In this document: in pieces, positions 1 to 8,567 of the stretch
Position numbering within the stretch: the stretch's first letter is position 1
Layout of the letters: each line of letters starts with the position of its first letter
Assembly: GCF_900107285.1 (NCBI RefSeq)
Contig: NZ_FNPK01000014.1
Span: 1-64,000 of the forward strand
Reading direction: 5' to 3'
DNA from: Acinetobacter kyonggiensis
GTDB taxonomy: Bacteria > Pseudomonadota > Gammaproteobacteria > Pseudomonadales > Moraxellaceae
DNA: 64,000 bases
Translations under genes and position numbers: made by a program
Notes under the pieces: generated by a model
The model's input: the letters and a program-made list of their open reading frames with translations, nothing else
What the model was told of the DNA's origin: nothing
Database searches by the model: none

Positions 1-31
1 CTTGAAAGTGCCGACCATGGAAGGGATTCAT
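1..31 (-). CDS. IS6-family transposase, first ten codons only
   Basis: The minus strand from base 31 reads ATG AAT CCC TTC CAT GGT CGG CAC TTT CAA, giving MNPFHGRHFQ. IS26-type transposases begin MNPFKGRHFQ, so this is the amino terminus of such a DDE transposase. The rest, including the catalytic residues, lies outside the window, so activity cannot be judged. Confidence 0.8.
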   Translation of the reverse strand, partial: MNPFHGRHFQ

Positions 32-94
32 CTGCTGTATCTCGAAATAAATAAGATATTTAGCTTATCATGTCAGCCTATTTGCAACAGTGCC
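1..94 (-). mobile_element. IS6-family (IS26-like) insertion sequence, right end only
   Basis: Bases 81-94 read TTTGCAACAGTGCC, the inverse of the 14-bp terminal repeat known for IS26 (GGCACTGTTGCAAA). Inward of it, on the minus strand, a transposase reading frame begins at base 31. The element therefore lies with its transposase 5' end toward the interrupted gene and runs off the left edge. The sequence between repeat and transposase start differs from the IS26 leader I remember, so this is a relative (IS1007/IS1008-like elements are known in Acinetobacter) and I do not assign a name. If it made the usual 8-bp target duplication, one copy would be bases 95-102 (ccattttc); the other lies outside the window. 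Confidence 0.88.
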
Positions 95-836
95 CCATTT
101 TCTGTAGTTGACCATCCACCATAACATCCGTAGGCTTCGCTGCTTTTTGACCTTGGTTGCTAATGTTTAAAGTATAGTTCAAGTCATAATTTGCTACAGC
201 AGAGGGTTCAAACGTCTTTTGTAATACTTCTTTTGTGGCCACTAATTTTGCGCCATAACTCACAGCACTATTGGTCGCTGCAGCTGTCGCATTCTGATCT
301 TCACCCACTACGGCCTTGATCGGCAAGTTAAATTGCTGCGCTTCGATTAAATTTGCACTGGCTGTGGCAACAACCCACAAATTAACGCTCTGCCCCACTT
401 GTAATGGTACAGTCGTTATTAATTGCTGGTCATTGGCATCGAATTGACCATTTTTGTTGCTATCTATATAAATTTTAATATTACTGAGTTGATTTATTGT
501 TAGTGCTTCTAGCTGAACATTTACTGAAGCATTACTATTGTTTGACAGTGTATTCGCCCAAATCACACGAACACTCGGTTCAATATCCTGTACAGGTGGT
601 GACGTTAACGCAATTGCATATAATGCTGAAACACTGACTTCCACAGCATTGGAAACTGACTGTTGTTGTATACCATTTGGTGCGATATAGGTTGCATAAG
701 CAATATTCTGAATAGTGCTTCCGACTTCAGGCATATTCGCCGCATGACCGTACTGCGCTGACAATATCGATATTGCCAACGTGGATAACATGAAACTCAT
801 GTTCTGACATACTTGAAATTGCTTCCGTCGCTGCAC
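78..836 (-). pseudogene. DUF11-type secreted protein, 3' end removed by IS insertion
   Basis: Exported protein starting at GTG 836 or, as likely, ATG 800 (MSFML). A signal peptide ends near GHA|ANMPEV. The mature start carries the motif shared by the neighbouring large proteins (GSTIQNIAYATY..., SNAVEVSV). A calcium-loop-like DSNKNGQFD lies near residue 125, and the start of a DUF11 domain follows (YTLNISNQGQKAAKP). The native frame ends at the Met before base 95. The final residues GHCCK and the stop codon (78-80) are supplied by the IS repeat. About 248 native residues remain, against about 890-900 in the paralogues, so roughly the last two thirds are missing. The shortened protein could still be exported, but it has only the first domain and part of the second. 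Confidence 0.85.
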
Positions 837-892
837 AGCGCTCTACCCTTTAACTAAATAGTCTAAATAAAAACAAATTTTAAAATTATGTG

Positions 893-925
893 ATGTGAGC
901 ACCTGCATTTAGCAAATGCTCACAT
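893..925 (-). other. Hairpin between two DUF11 genes
   Basis: Perfect 9-bp arms ATGTGAGCA (893-901) and TGCTCACAT (917-925) flank a 15-base loop that contains a small inner TGC/GCA pair. It lies in the 134-bp gap after the 896-aa gene and before the truncated gene. On the minus strand the stem is followed by AT-rich sequence but no immediate T-run. It may be a weak terminator, an attenuator or a protein-binding palindrome. Confidence 0.4.
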
Positions 926-970
926 GCTTAATCAATTCATAATTAACGATCAAAGATCATCAAATGAATC

Positions 971-3661
971 TTAATTATTAACTTTAATGACAAACTCTAA
1001 TACTGCACTTGTATTTGGCACTAAAGGTGTTTTTTCAGCAGCAACTGTACCTGTTGAACCATCTGTTAAAGCAGTCGTTGATGTACTTAATGATGCATTA
1101 GTTGCTAAAGGAGACGCGCTTGCAATTACTTTTAACGTAGTATAAGCAGGTGTCGCATCGCTAATCACCACATTCGTCACATCAGCATTACCTTCATTAG
1201 TCGCTGTAATTTTATACTTCACACAATCACCTGGTTTAGCAGAGACCGTATTTTGTGTATAAGCACCCGTAGCAGCACCACTAGAACAATTCGCTAGAGA
1301 TTGTTCTTTTACCAAACGCACTTGACCATTCGTCACCGTGGTTAAATCAGTATTCACGAGTGCAACAACTGACTGATTGCCCACCGGTGTAGGTAAGATG
1401 GTAAATACAACTGAACTTGGTGTTCCAGCAGTCGCATTTGTTGGCGCTTGAACTTTAATCAGTAAGTTAACAGCAGTGCTACGCGCAATACTGCCAGTTA
1501 ATGCTGCAAGATCATTGCCTGTGACTAACTCATTTGCATCCGCAATACCATCGTTATTTAAGTCAACAAATAAGCTTGTTACCCAACCATTTGCAGCCTG
1601 ATCATTCGTAATCGTATATGGCAAACTACCAGCAGTAGCACCTTCAACAATGTTACCGTTGTTGGTCAAAGTATGCTTGTAGACTACCGTACCCCCAGGA
1701 GCAATTTGACCCGTGCGATCATTTTGCAAGCTAAGTACGCGATTTGTTTCTACAGTGACACGATCAGACATTACATCAGTCAGACCAGTTGCAGGAGATG
1801 CAACTTTGAAGATCACTTCTTGGTCACCTGCTGGAGCACTTGCAGGAGATGTGACAACAGCAACAAAATTAACTGTGCCAGCAGCGGGAATATTACCCGT
1901 ATTGGTGATTGCAGCACCTGTTGGATTACCAGAACCATCTGCTAGGTAATATTGAACTGTCCAGCCTGTAGGCAATGCTGGTGCTGTAGATAAATTAAAG
2001 TTATCTCCAGTTGCACCTTTGTTTTCTATCGTTAATGGGAAATTAACGGCTACGCCTGGCTTAGCTGATTTAGTTTCAACGTATTGCCCAGTATCTTTAC
2101 CTGATGAACCTGTAACAGAACCTGTACTATTCGTAGCATCACCATTATGTAAATCCACTGTAGAAGCGGTGACTTTATCAATGCTTAAAGTTATGGTATC
2201 TGTCGCGGTCGGATTGGTAACAGGAACCGAGGTTAAAATGGTATTGATTGCGGATGCCGTAGAATACCCAGATGGTAACGTAATCTTAGCAACAACTTGG
2301 TATACCGCATTGCTTGCTACTGGCCCAGTATCAACAATACCATCACCACTGGTATCGGTTAATGGTGTTACACCATCAGCTTTGAACAGCTCAACAATAC
2401 TGCCTGACGGTAAAGCAGCTTTATTCACAGTAATGTTAAAACTTTCAGTAACATTACCCGTATTATGGATAACAATTGGCTCTACACCAGTACCCATTCC
2501 ACCAAAGATAACTGGCGTACCTTGAGTAGTAGACTTAGTAATGATGTCATCCACAGGAGTTGTTGCTGTTGGCGTTACACCATCGGCAAAGGCATCAGTA
2601 GTACTATCATTGATGGTCCCTTTTTTAACGCTTAACACTGTAATGTCATTCGGGTTAGACGGTGTTTTACCTTCTGTGCCAGGACCATCTGGATCCACTT
2701 CTGCAGTATTGGTAATAGTACCTGCAGGCGTATTTAGATCAACTCTAACTTTGAATTTTAAAACACCACCACTGTTGGCAACAACAGTAGGAACAACTAA
2801 TGTTACTACACCACCAGTAACATTATATTTATCTGTATCAGCAGCATCCGTTAATACCGTACCATTGACCGTTGCAGAACCAGCAACATAGGTTAAACCC
2901 GCAGGAAGTATGTCGGTAATGGTAACGTCAGTTGCTGTCGTATTACCTGTATTTTGATAAGCTAAGCTGTATTCAACTTCACGCGCTGTCGTACTCGCTT
3001 GAGTTGCATCTACATTTTTTACACTTGCAGACTTAACCAAGCTAATGACTGCACCATTGGTAATCTTAACAGTATCAACGTTTTGAGCAGTGATATTTGT
3101 ATCGAAACTGCTCGTTGCTGAAACGGTCAACTTACCAAGATCCCCAGCGGTCACATTAGTACTTGCTGTTGTTGCTTGTACAATTAAGTTCACCGACTCA
3201 CCAGCTGCTAAAGCGATACTGGTAACAGGCGTTTGGCTGTCTGGAACCCCATCTTTATTCGCATCAAGATAGACATTTAAACCGCTAAAGTCATACTGAT
3301 CTGAAGTGTTATTACGCGCATCGTTATTTACAACACCCACGTTAAAGGTATCACTACCATTACCTGTATTGGTTAAGGTATGAGATAAAGACACTTGACC
3401 ATTGGCATTTGCAGTTTTGGTCTGGTCAGACACCAAAGTAAAGCTGGCCACTTGTAAAACAGTGGTTGTTACTACGTTTGATGTAACTGTTTTAGAATTA
3501 CCTGTACTGTCTGTATAACTTGCAGATGCAATGTTACTAATATTTGTACCCGCAGTTGGCGCAGCAGCATTCGCTGCTGGAACAAATGCAGCACCGCCAG
3601 CAACCAAGGCAATAGATGCTGCGAGTTGCGTGAACTTTAAACGTTGTGTTTGATTTGACAT
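971..3661 (-). CDS. Large secreted DUF11/conserved-repeat-domain surface protein (896 aa)
   Basis: Starts at ATG 3661 behind GGGGTAAG. A signal peptide runs to about residue 33 (ANA|AAP). The N-terminal domain opens with GTNISNIASASYTD and holds a calcium-loop-like DANKDGVPD near 133. A DUF11 domain follows at about 205-345 (YQNTGNTTATDVTITDILP). Further beta-sandwich modules contain DTSGDGIVD near 436 and DLNNDGIAD near 700. The last domain (about 780-896) has a Cys pair (NCSSG..., GDCVKYK) and ends on a strand, LEFVIKVNN. There is no LPXTG, OmpA-like or autotransporter anchor. Its domain order and loop positions match the 899- and 890-aa paralogues. DUF11 domains are known from bacterial and archaeal surface proteins; a structural or adhesive role is inferred. 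Confidence 0.8.
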   Translation of the reverse strand: MSNQTQRLKFTQLAASIALVAGGAAFVPAANAAAPTAGTNISNIASASYTDSTGNSKTVTSNVVTTTVLQVASFTLVSDQTKTANANGQVSLSHTLTNTGNGSDTFNVGVVNNDARNNTSDQYDFSGLNVYLDANKDGVPDSQTPVTSIALAAGESVNLIVQATTASTNVTAGDLGKLTVSATSSFDTNITAQNVDTVKITNGAVISLVKSASVKNVDATQASTTAREVEYSLAYQNTGNTTATDVTITDILPAGLTYVAGSATVNGTVLTDAADTDKYNVTGGVVTLVVPTVVANSGGVLKFKVRVDLNTPAGTITNTAEVDPDGPGTEGKTPSNPNDITVLSVKKGTINDSTTDAFADGVTPTATTPVDDIITKSTTQGTPVIFGGMGTGVEPIVIHNTGNVTESFNITVNKAALPSGSIVELFKADGVTPLTDTSGDGIVDTGPVASNAVYQVVAKITLPSGYSTASAINTILTSVPVTNPTATDTITLSIDKVTASTVDLHNGDATNSTGSVTGSSGKDTGQYVETKSAKPGVAVNFPLTIENKGATGDNFNLSTAPALPTGWTVQYYLADGSGNPTGAAITNTGNIPAAGTVNFVAVVTSPASAPAGDQEVIFKVASPATGLTDVMSDRVTVETNRVLSLQNDRTGQIAPGGTVVYKHTLTNNGNIVEGATAGSLPYTITNDQAANGWVTSLFVDLNNDGIADANELVTGNDLAALTGSIARSTAVNLLIKVQAPTNATAGTPSSVVFTILPTPVGNQSVVALVNTDLTTVTNGQVRLVKEQSLANCSSGAATGAYTQNTVSAKPGDCVKYKITATNEGNADVTNVVISDATPAYTTLKVIASASPLATNASLSTSTTALTDGSTGTVAAEKTPLVPNTSAVLEFVIKVNN

Positions 3662-3700
3662 TTGGAACTTACCCCGATTGAATATTTAATGTCGATTTGT

Positions 3701-4195
3701 TTAGTTTTTGGTTTTTTCACTATTAATACGTGTTTGAGCCGAAACCGTGACAGCTTTTCCTGCTGGAAGCTCTGCAATGGTCCAACGTAATGCACGATAA
3801 TCTTTAAGCGGAACATTCACCATTTGGTTACCCTCTTTGCGCTTTAAAGGCATCGGGGCAAAATTCATACCGTCTGTACTTGCTTGAGCATTGTCTGGCT
3901 GTGACTTGGCCAAAAATTGGGTTTCTACCGGTATCGGTAAAGTCGCTGCAAGATTTTTAATTTTTCCAGCCGTGTTATTGGTATACGTTGCACGATACTC
4001 AATCACATCATTCGGCTTAACTTTGGTAACTAACTTAGCCGTCGGCTTTCCATCCGCACTTGCACTCACCAGATAAGTTTTTAATTCTACTGAGACAGGG
4101 TCTTTTGAAACTTTAGTTTCAGCACTTGCATTCACAGCTAAAAGTAAAGCTGCCACTGCAAGTAGACCTGTTTTCCATTGATTTTTTAAATACAT
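3701..4195 (-). CDS. Small secreted single-DUF11-domain protein (164 aa)
   Basis: The chosen start is the Met of MYLKNQW, because GGAG lies just upstream; an upstream in-frame ATG at 4225 lacks that support. A signal peptide ends at ASA|ETK. The rest is one DUF11-like beta-sandwich (KVKPNDVIEYRATYTNNTAGKIKNLAATLPIP) with an Arg/Lys-rich middle and a short charged tail. It sits 39 bp upstream of the 896-aa gene and has a 265-bp leader of its own, so it probably begins a separate transcript. It is the only member with a single domain, which would fit an accessory or linking subunit. That role is a guess. It has no cysteines in the mature part. Confidence 0.75.
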   Translation of the reverse strand: MYLKNQWKTGLLAVAALLLAVNASAETKVSKDPVSVELKTYLVSASADGKPTAKLVTKVKPNDVIEYRATYTNNTAGKIKNLAATLPIPVETQFLAKSQPDNAQASTDGMNFAPMPLKRKEGNQMVNVPLKDYRALRWTIAELPAGKAVTVSAQTRINSEKTKN

Positions 4196-4460
4196 ATTTT
4201 CTTGCTCCAAAACGCACGATCCCATTTTTTGAACTGCAGCTTCGACTTTTTCGATACACTATTCAAATAAACGCCAGATAATTACAAAAATACATCATTT
4301 TGATACGCTTTTGTTGATAAATATCACACTTTTTTACGTTAAATACGAATTGATTCAAGCAAAGCAACTTTTATACCAATTTTGTCCATTTTGGTGTTCC
4401 AGTTGCCTTTGCTGATTTAAAATCCATCTTTGCTAATTTAAAGTTTGCTTACGCTCAGCA

Positions 4461-7400
4461 TTATTGTGTGACGCAGAATCTGAGCGCCCCTGTAGCAGCA
4501 GGATTTAACACTCCGGTTAAATTCCATTGCAATGAACTACCCAAGCTAGTTGCACTACACGTGTTTCCGCTAGGCGTTGAGGCGCAGCTGATACTGCCAA
4601 AATTAGTACCTATTGGTAAACTATCTTTGATTTTTACGTTTTGAAGTTTCTTGCTGCTATTGTTTTTATAGATAATTTCGTACTCTAAATTATCTATTTT
4701 TTGCACTTCGTTATTTGTAACAAAACCATTGGAATCTACTGGCGTTGAAGAACAGTTTGCAACTGCACGGACCTTTTTTGTCAATGTTAAGCCAGCACTA
4801 CCAATAAGTGTCACATCTTGACGTTTAACAGTCTGCTTAGAAATCGTCTCTGCTGGATTGGTTAAAGCAAATTGATAATTTGCTTTAAGTGTTCCAATAT
4901 GCTGAGCACCAGCAACAACATTGGTTGGCACATGTACACGTTGTACTAAACAGATATCAACACTTGGTTGTAATAAAATAGAACTTGCTACGCTTGGACT
5001 AAATACAACTTCGCCCATATCCACCTGACCATTACAGTTGGTATCGCGATAAATCAAAGCTTGCCACTGCTGATCAATACTGGAATTAGGTTGTTGCGTT
5101 TGGGTTTGCAATAATTGAGTCAGTTGAACGGGTGTCTGTGTTGTTAAACGATGAGGATAGTCTGTAACATCACCCGCAATCACGGTGTGTTGCCCATCTT
5201 CGCTTAACACAACATTAACAATGACATCTCCAAAGTTATTTGCTGTGTAACTCGTTGCACTTGTTTTTGTTAAAGCAATCGTATCTGTTGATCTAGTATA
5301 TCCATTGGTTCCACTTACAGAAATATACTCAGGTAAATTTTGCTGAACGATACAAAAAGATGATGGTAATGAATTCTGATTAACACTAAAGCTATATTCA
5401 CCATTAGCATTCGTCTTGATTGTAGCTACTTGCGTTGAGCTACAATCATTCAGAAGAATTAAGCTATTCGCAATTCCAAGCTCACCATTATCTTGGATAC
5501 CATTGTAAGCATTAGCAATGTTATTTGTTGTACCACTATTATCATCAAACACTTTTCCAGAGATTATGACTTGAGTCACTCTACTATTAGTGTAAACACA
5601 AAGTACATTTGTATCATTTGCATTTATTGTGAGTGAATTACCTACTAATCCAGTTGTCCCAGAACAAGCTAATGATGAATTATAATCCGTAGGATTACCC
5701 ACTATAAAACTCTCAACAATTGTTCCGATCTCTCCAGCGTAAACTGTCACAATAGTACTTGTTGCTGTGTCATTTCCTGAAGTTGTTACAATCGAAGATA
5801 CAGAAGCATTATTAATAAACCCTGCACTATTAACCGTCACAGAATCCGCAATCTTAGCATTCGCCCATGTCTTTCTTAAGGTAAGCGTTGCACTCTTACG
5901 GGTGTTGGTATAGGTACACACCACTGAGCTATCTGAAGCATTTACCGTCAGTTGTGAACCACTTAAGGCAGTTGTGTTTCCTGTACATGCCAAGCCAGCG
6001 GTATAATTTCCTGCACCTGTTGTGATCGTTTCTAAAAGTGTAATCACGTCACCCGCATAAACAGTTTGTGCTGTGCCTGCATCTGTTTCATTCGCGGTAT
6101 TCGCTGTTGAACTTAAGCTGGTTAAGCCTGTCGCACTGACTGTCGCCGCATCATTTAATTTGGCATTCGCCCATGTCTTTCTTAGTGTTAGAGTTGTACT
6201 CTTACGTGTGTTGGTATAGGTACATGTAATTAATTTAGATTCATCACCATCGCCAACAGTTAAAGAGTTGCTACTTTGACCATTTGTACCAGAAAGACTA
6301 TTTGCAGTTGCCCCACCTCCTGCACTACAAGACAATATCGTATTATAATTATTGAGATTTCCTGTAGTCATGGTTTCTACAGGTAAAGTAACAGTTTCTC
6401 CTGCATACACAGTCACACTTGAGCCATTCAGATTGGTTGGAGCTGTACTCGTTAATGCACTGGTATTATTCGTCAAACCTGTCGTTGCCGCAATCTGAGC
6501 AACATTACCACTCACACTATTGGCTCCCCAAGCTTTTGCAATTCGAAAAGTTGCACTCTTACGATTATTGGTAAATGTACAAACAATATTTGCACCCGCC
6601 ACAATATTTGCAGCAGGGATCGTCAATTGACCGGATGACAATGTACCAAATGCTGTTGCAGGATTCCCTGAGTTCGCTGCATTACTATCAATACAACTGG
6701 CAGAACTTAAATTATAGTTGGCAGGAATGGTCTCGCTTATCAAAACTGCATTATTTAAATTTGAACTATAGAGAGAGTTACTAGATGTAACTGCACTTCC
6801 ACTTGCTATAGTAGTCACAGTATCTGTTGTTACACTATTACCACTGCTATCTTGTAAATTGGTCAGTCCCGTAAAATTAAAAGAACCAAATCCATTATTA
6901 GAGATTTTTGCAATTCGAATACGTGCTCGAATACTATCCGTATCTGTTGCACTATTATTGGTTGATACAGAATCTGTTGTATTTGCTGGTGCTGTTACAG
7001 TCGCTGTATTACTAACTGAAGTTAGTGTACTTGTACTTGCAACCGTGGCTGTAATTTTTAACTCATAAAACTCACCATTCGCCAAAGTCGGTAAAGTATA
7101 GCCTGAACCCGACTCAATCGCGATGATGGTTGGTGTTGTACCAGAAGTACATTTATTACTTGCAGTTGTGGTACATGCGATCGCTGTTTTAGTTAAACTC
7201 GCCACCGCAGCATCTTTTAAAATCGCACCTACCGCAGCATCAGGACCATTATTTGTTACACGCACAATATAATCGGTTGATGTGCCACCAACAGCAAGAC
7301 TCGTATTATTTGTTTTAGTAATCGCTAAATCTGAGTCTGGGTTAACAATACTAATATATGTAGGAAAACCTGCTGTTAAGGCATTTTGTAAATTTGCATC

Positions 7401-8567
7401 AGTACAAGACCCACCATTGAATGACATACCAACAGCACCATATTGACCTGGTGCATTCTCACCACTACTCACATTATTTTGGTTGACCATACGATAAACC
7501 AATTCATAATAACCACTACTCAAACCTGTCGTTGTGACAACATAAGCATTGGTACTATCATAAGTATCTCGCGGACTTTGAACTACTGTTCGAGTACTAT
7601 CCGTTGATTTTTTTAACGTAATATAAGCACCATCATCAATCATTGCACCGCTCGTACCCACACAGAGGGAAACACTGGTGGTTGAAGCTGGGATATAAAG
7701 ATAACTTGAAAACTGCCATGCACGACGGTTATTTACAAAGTTACTGCCTTGACTTAAAACCAATGATTTATATGCATAAGTACTAATATTCGGTACAACT
7801 TGGCTCACTGTTGGATTTGTAGTATCGCTAGTAAAATAAGTATCGTTATTATTACCTGTTACGGCACTATTCAAATATTGCCCTGTAGGATTGACCTGAT
7901 CTTTTGGCCAAGCTGACAATAAAGCATCACCTTCTTCCGAGGCAGAACCCAATAAACAAGGAGATGATTTTGTATTACAAGTTGCAGTAGTACTCGTCCG
8001 TCCAACCCAAAATGCACCATATTGTGAAGCTGTTGTTTCAGCACCAATCGCACCCCAAGCATTGTGCAATATTTCCCCTGAACCACTACCTGGGTTATAC
8101 TGATCACTATTTACACTCACTGCTATTTGCTGTGCTGTTCCAACTGATGCAGCAAGACTTACATTATAGGTAATACTTAAAATAAAAGTTCCTGCATTCA
8201 CCACAGAACCTATACTACAAGTATAAGGTCCAGCTCCACTCCCAGAACAAGATCCTACAGATGAAGTTACAGAAGCAATCGTTACACCTGTAGATAAACT
8301 TGCTTTTACTATTGCAACAGTATTTGTTGCATTATTAGGTCCTTTGTTCTGAACCGTAATCACTTGTGTTCCCGATCCGCCACGTACAATTGGCGATTGT
8401 GTCGTACCAGTAACTTCAAAACGAGCTGTAGCAGCTGTTGAATCAAATGTAACCGCAAAAATACTTTGGCTAATAAAAAAAGTCGCTATTATTATCCATA
8501 AAGCAAAACAATATCGCACACTGAACTCGTATATTTTTTTCTGTATATTTTGATTACTGCCCAACAT
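4461..8567 (-). CDS. Giant multidomain surface protein with CnaB-like repeats and SdrD B-like domain (1368 aa)
   Basis: Start ATG 8567 has GGGG upstream; a TTG at 8579 is also in frame. Hydrophobic export signal ends near IFA|VTF. Approximate layout: DUF11-like module 50-180; larger beta-rich region 180-410 that may bind ligand (weakly PA14-like, with DDGAYITL and GYYELVYR); DUF11 domain 410-550; four tandem prealbumin/CnaB-like repeats 550-995, each with a Lys near the start (LRKTWANAK), a Glu before Gly/Tyr (ETITTGAGNY) and an Asn near the end (YTNTRKS); an SdrD B-like domain 1000-1115 (ISGKVFDDNSG, NGIQDNGELGI, NANGEYSF); a calcium-loop-like DTNCNGQVD near 1180; and a closing DUF11 domain ending LRFCVTQ. 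It overlaps the stop of the upstream 899-aa gene, suggesting translational coupling. It is probably the adhesive or structural centre of the locus, by inference from its architecture. Confidence 0.78.
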   Translation of the reverse strand: MLGSNQNIQKKIYEFSVRYCFALWIIIATFFISQSIFAVTFDSTAATARFEVTGTTQSPIVRGGSGTQVITVQNKGPNNATNTVAIVKASLSTGVTIASVTSSVGSCSGSGAGPYTCSIGSVVNAGTFILSITYNVSLAASVGTAQQIAVSVNSDQYNPGSGSGEILHNAWGAIGAETTASQYGAFWVGRTSTTATCNTKSSPCLLGSASEEGDALLSAWPKDQVNPTGQYLNSAVTGNNNDTYFTSDTTNPTVSQVVPNISTYAYKSLVLSQGSNFVNNRRAWQFSSYLYIPASTTSVSLCVGTSGAMIDDGAYITLKKSTDSTRTVVQSPRDTYDSTNAYVVTTTGLSSGYYELVYRMVNQNNVSSGENAPGQYGAVGMSFNGGSCTDANLQNALTAGFPTYISIVNPDSDLAITKTNNTSLAVGGTSTDYIVRVTNNGPDAAVGAILKDAAVASLTKTAIACTTTASNKCTSGTTPTIIAIESGSGYTLPTLANGEFYELKITATVASTSTLTSVSNTATVTAPANTTDSVSTNNSATDTDSIRARIRIAKISNNGFGSFNFTGLTNLQDSSGNSVTTDTVTTIASGSAVTSSNSLYSSNLNNAVLISETIPANYNLSSASCIDSNAANSGNPATAFGTLSSGQLTIPAANIVAGANIVCTFTNNRKSATFRIAKAWGANSVSGNVAQIAATTGLTNNTSALTSTAPTNLNGSSVTVYAGETVTLPVETMTTGNLNNYNTILSCSAGGGATANSLSGTNGQSSNSLTVGDGDESKLITCTYTNTRKSTTLTLRKTWANAKLNDAATVSATGLTSLSSTANTANETDAGTAQTVYAGDVITLLETITTGAGNYTAGLACTGNTTALSGSQLTVNASDSSVVCTYTNTRKSATLTLRKTWANAKIADSVTVNSAGFINNASVSSIVTTSGNDTATSTIVTVYAGEIGTIVESFIVGNPTDYNSSLACSGTTGLVGNSLTINANDTNVLCVYTNSRVTQVIISGKVFDDNSGTTNNIANAYNGIQDNGELGIANSLILLNDCSSTQVATIKTNANGEYSFSVNQNSLPSSFCIVQQNLPEYISVSGTNGYTRSTDTIALTKTSATSYTANNFGDVIVNVVLSEDGQHTVIAGDVTDYPHRLTTQTPVQLTQLLQTQTQQPNSSIDQQWQALIYRDTNCNGQVDMGEVVFSPSVASSILLQPSVDICLVQRVHVPTNVVAGAQHIGTLKANYQFALTNPAETISKQTVKRQDVTLIGSAGLTLTKKVRAVANCSSTPVDSNGFVTNNEVQKIDNLEYEIIYKNNSSKKLQNVKIKDSLPIGTNFGSISCASTPSGNTCSATSLGSSLQWNLTGVLNPAATGALRFCVTQ
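5580..6930 (-). repeat. Four tandem protein-coding repeats of about 300-380 bp
   Basis: Inside the 1368-aa gene, units begin near 6929, 6557, 6200 and 5895 (minus strand). Each encodes about 100-120 residues bounded by a recurring (Y/F)TNxR element. The two most alike units share a 22-base identical stretch at 5857-5878 and 6163-6184, 306 bp apart. This indicates fairly recent duplication, and copy number could vary by recombination between units. Confidence 0.75.

Noticed and set aside
2019..2891. Long plus-strand reading frames (168 and 116 codons) antisense to the 896-aa DUF11 gene
   Set aside because: They arise from the Thr/Val/Ala/Asn-rich codon pattern of the real gene read backwards; no ribosome site, no signal or family pattern, and the minus-strand product matches its paralogues throughout.
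5580..6930. Regular repeats that might be a CRISPR array
   Set aside because: The unit is about 300-380 bp, imperfect and in frame within a protein gene; there are no short identical repeats with spacers.
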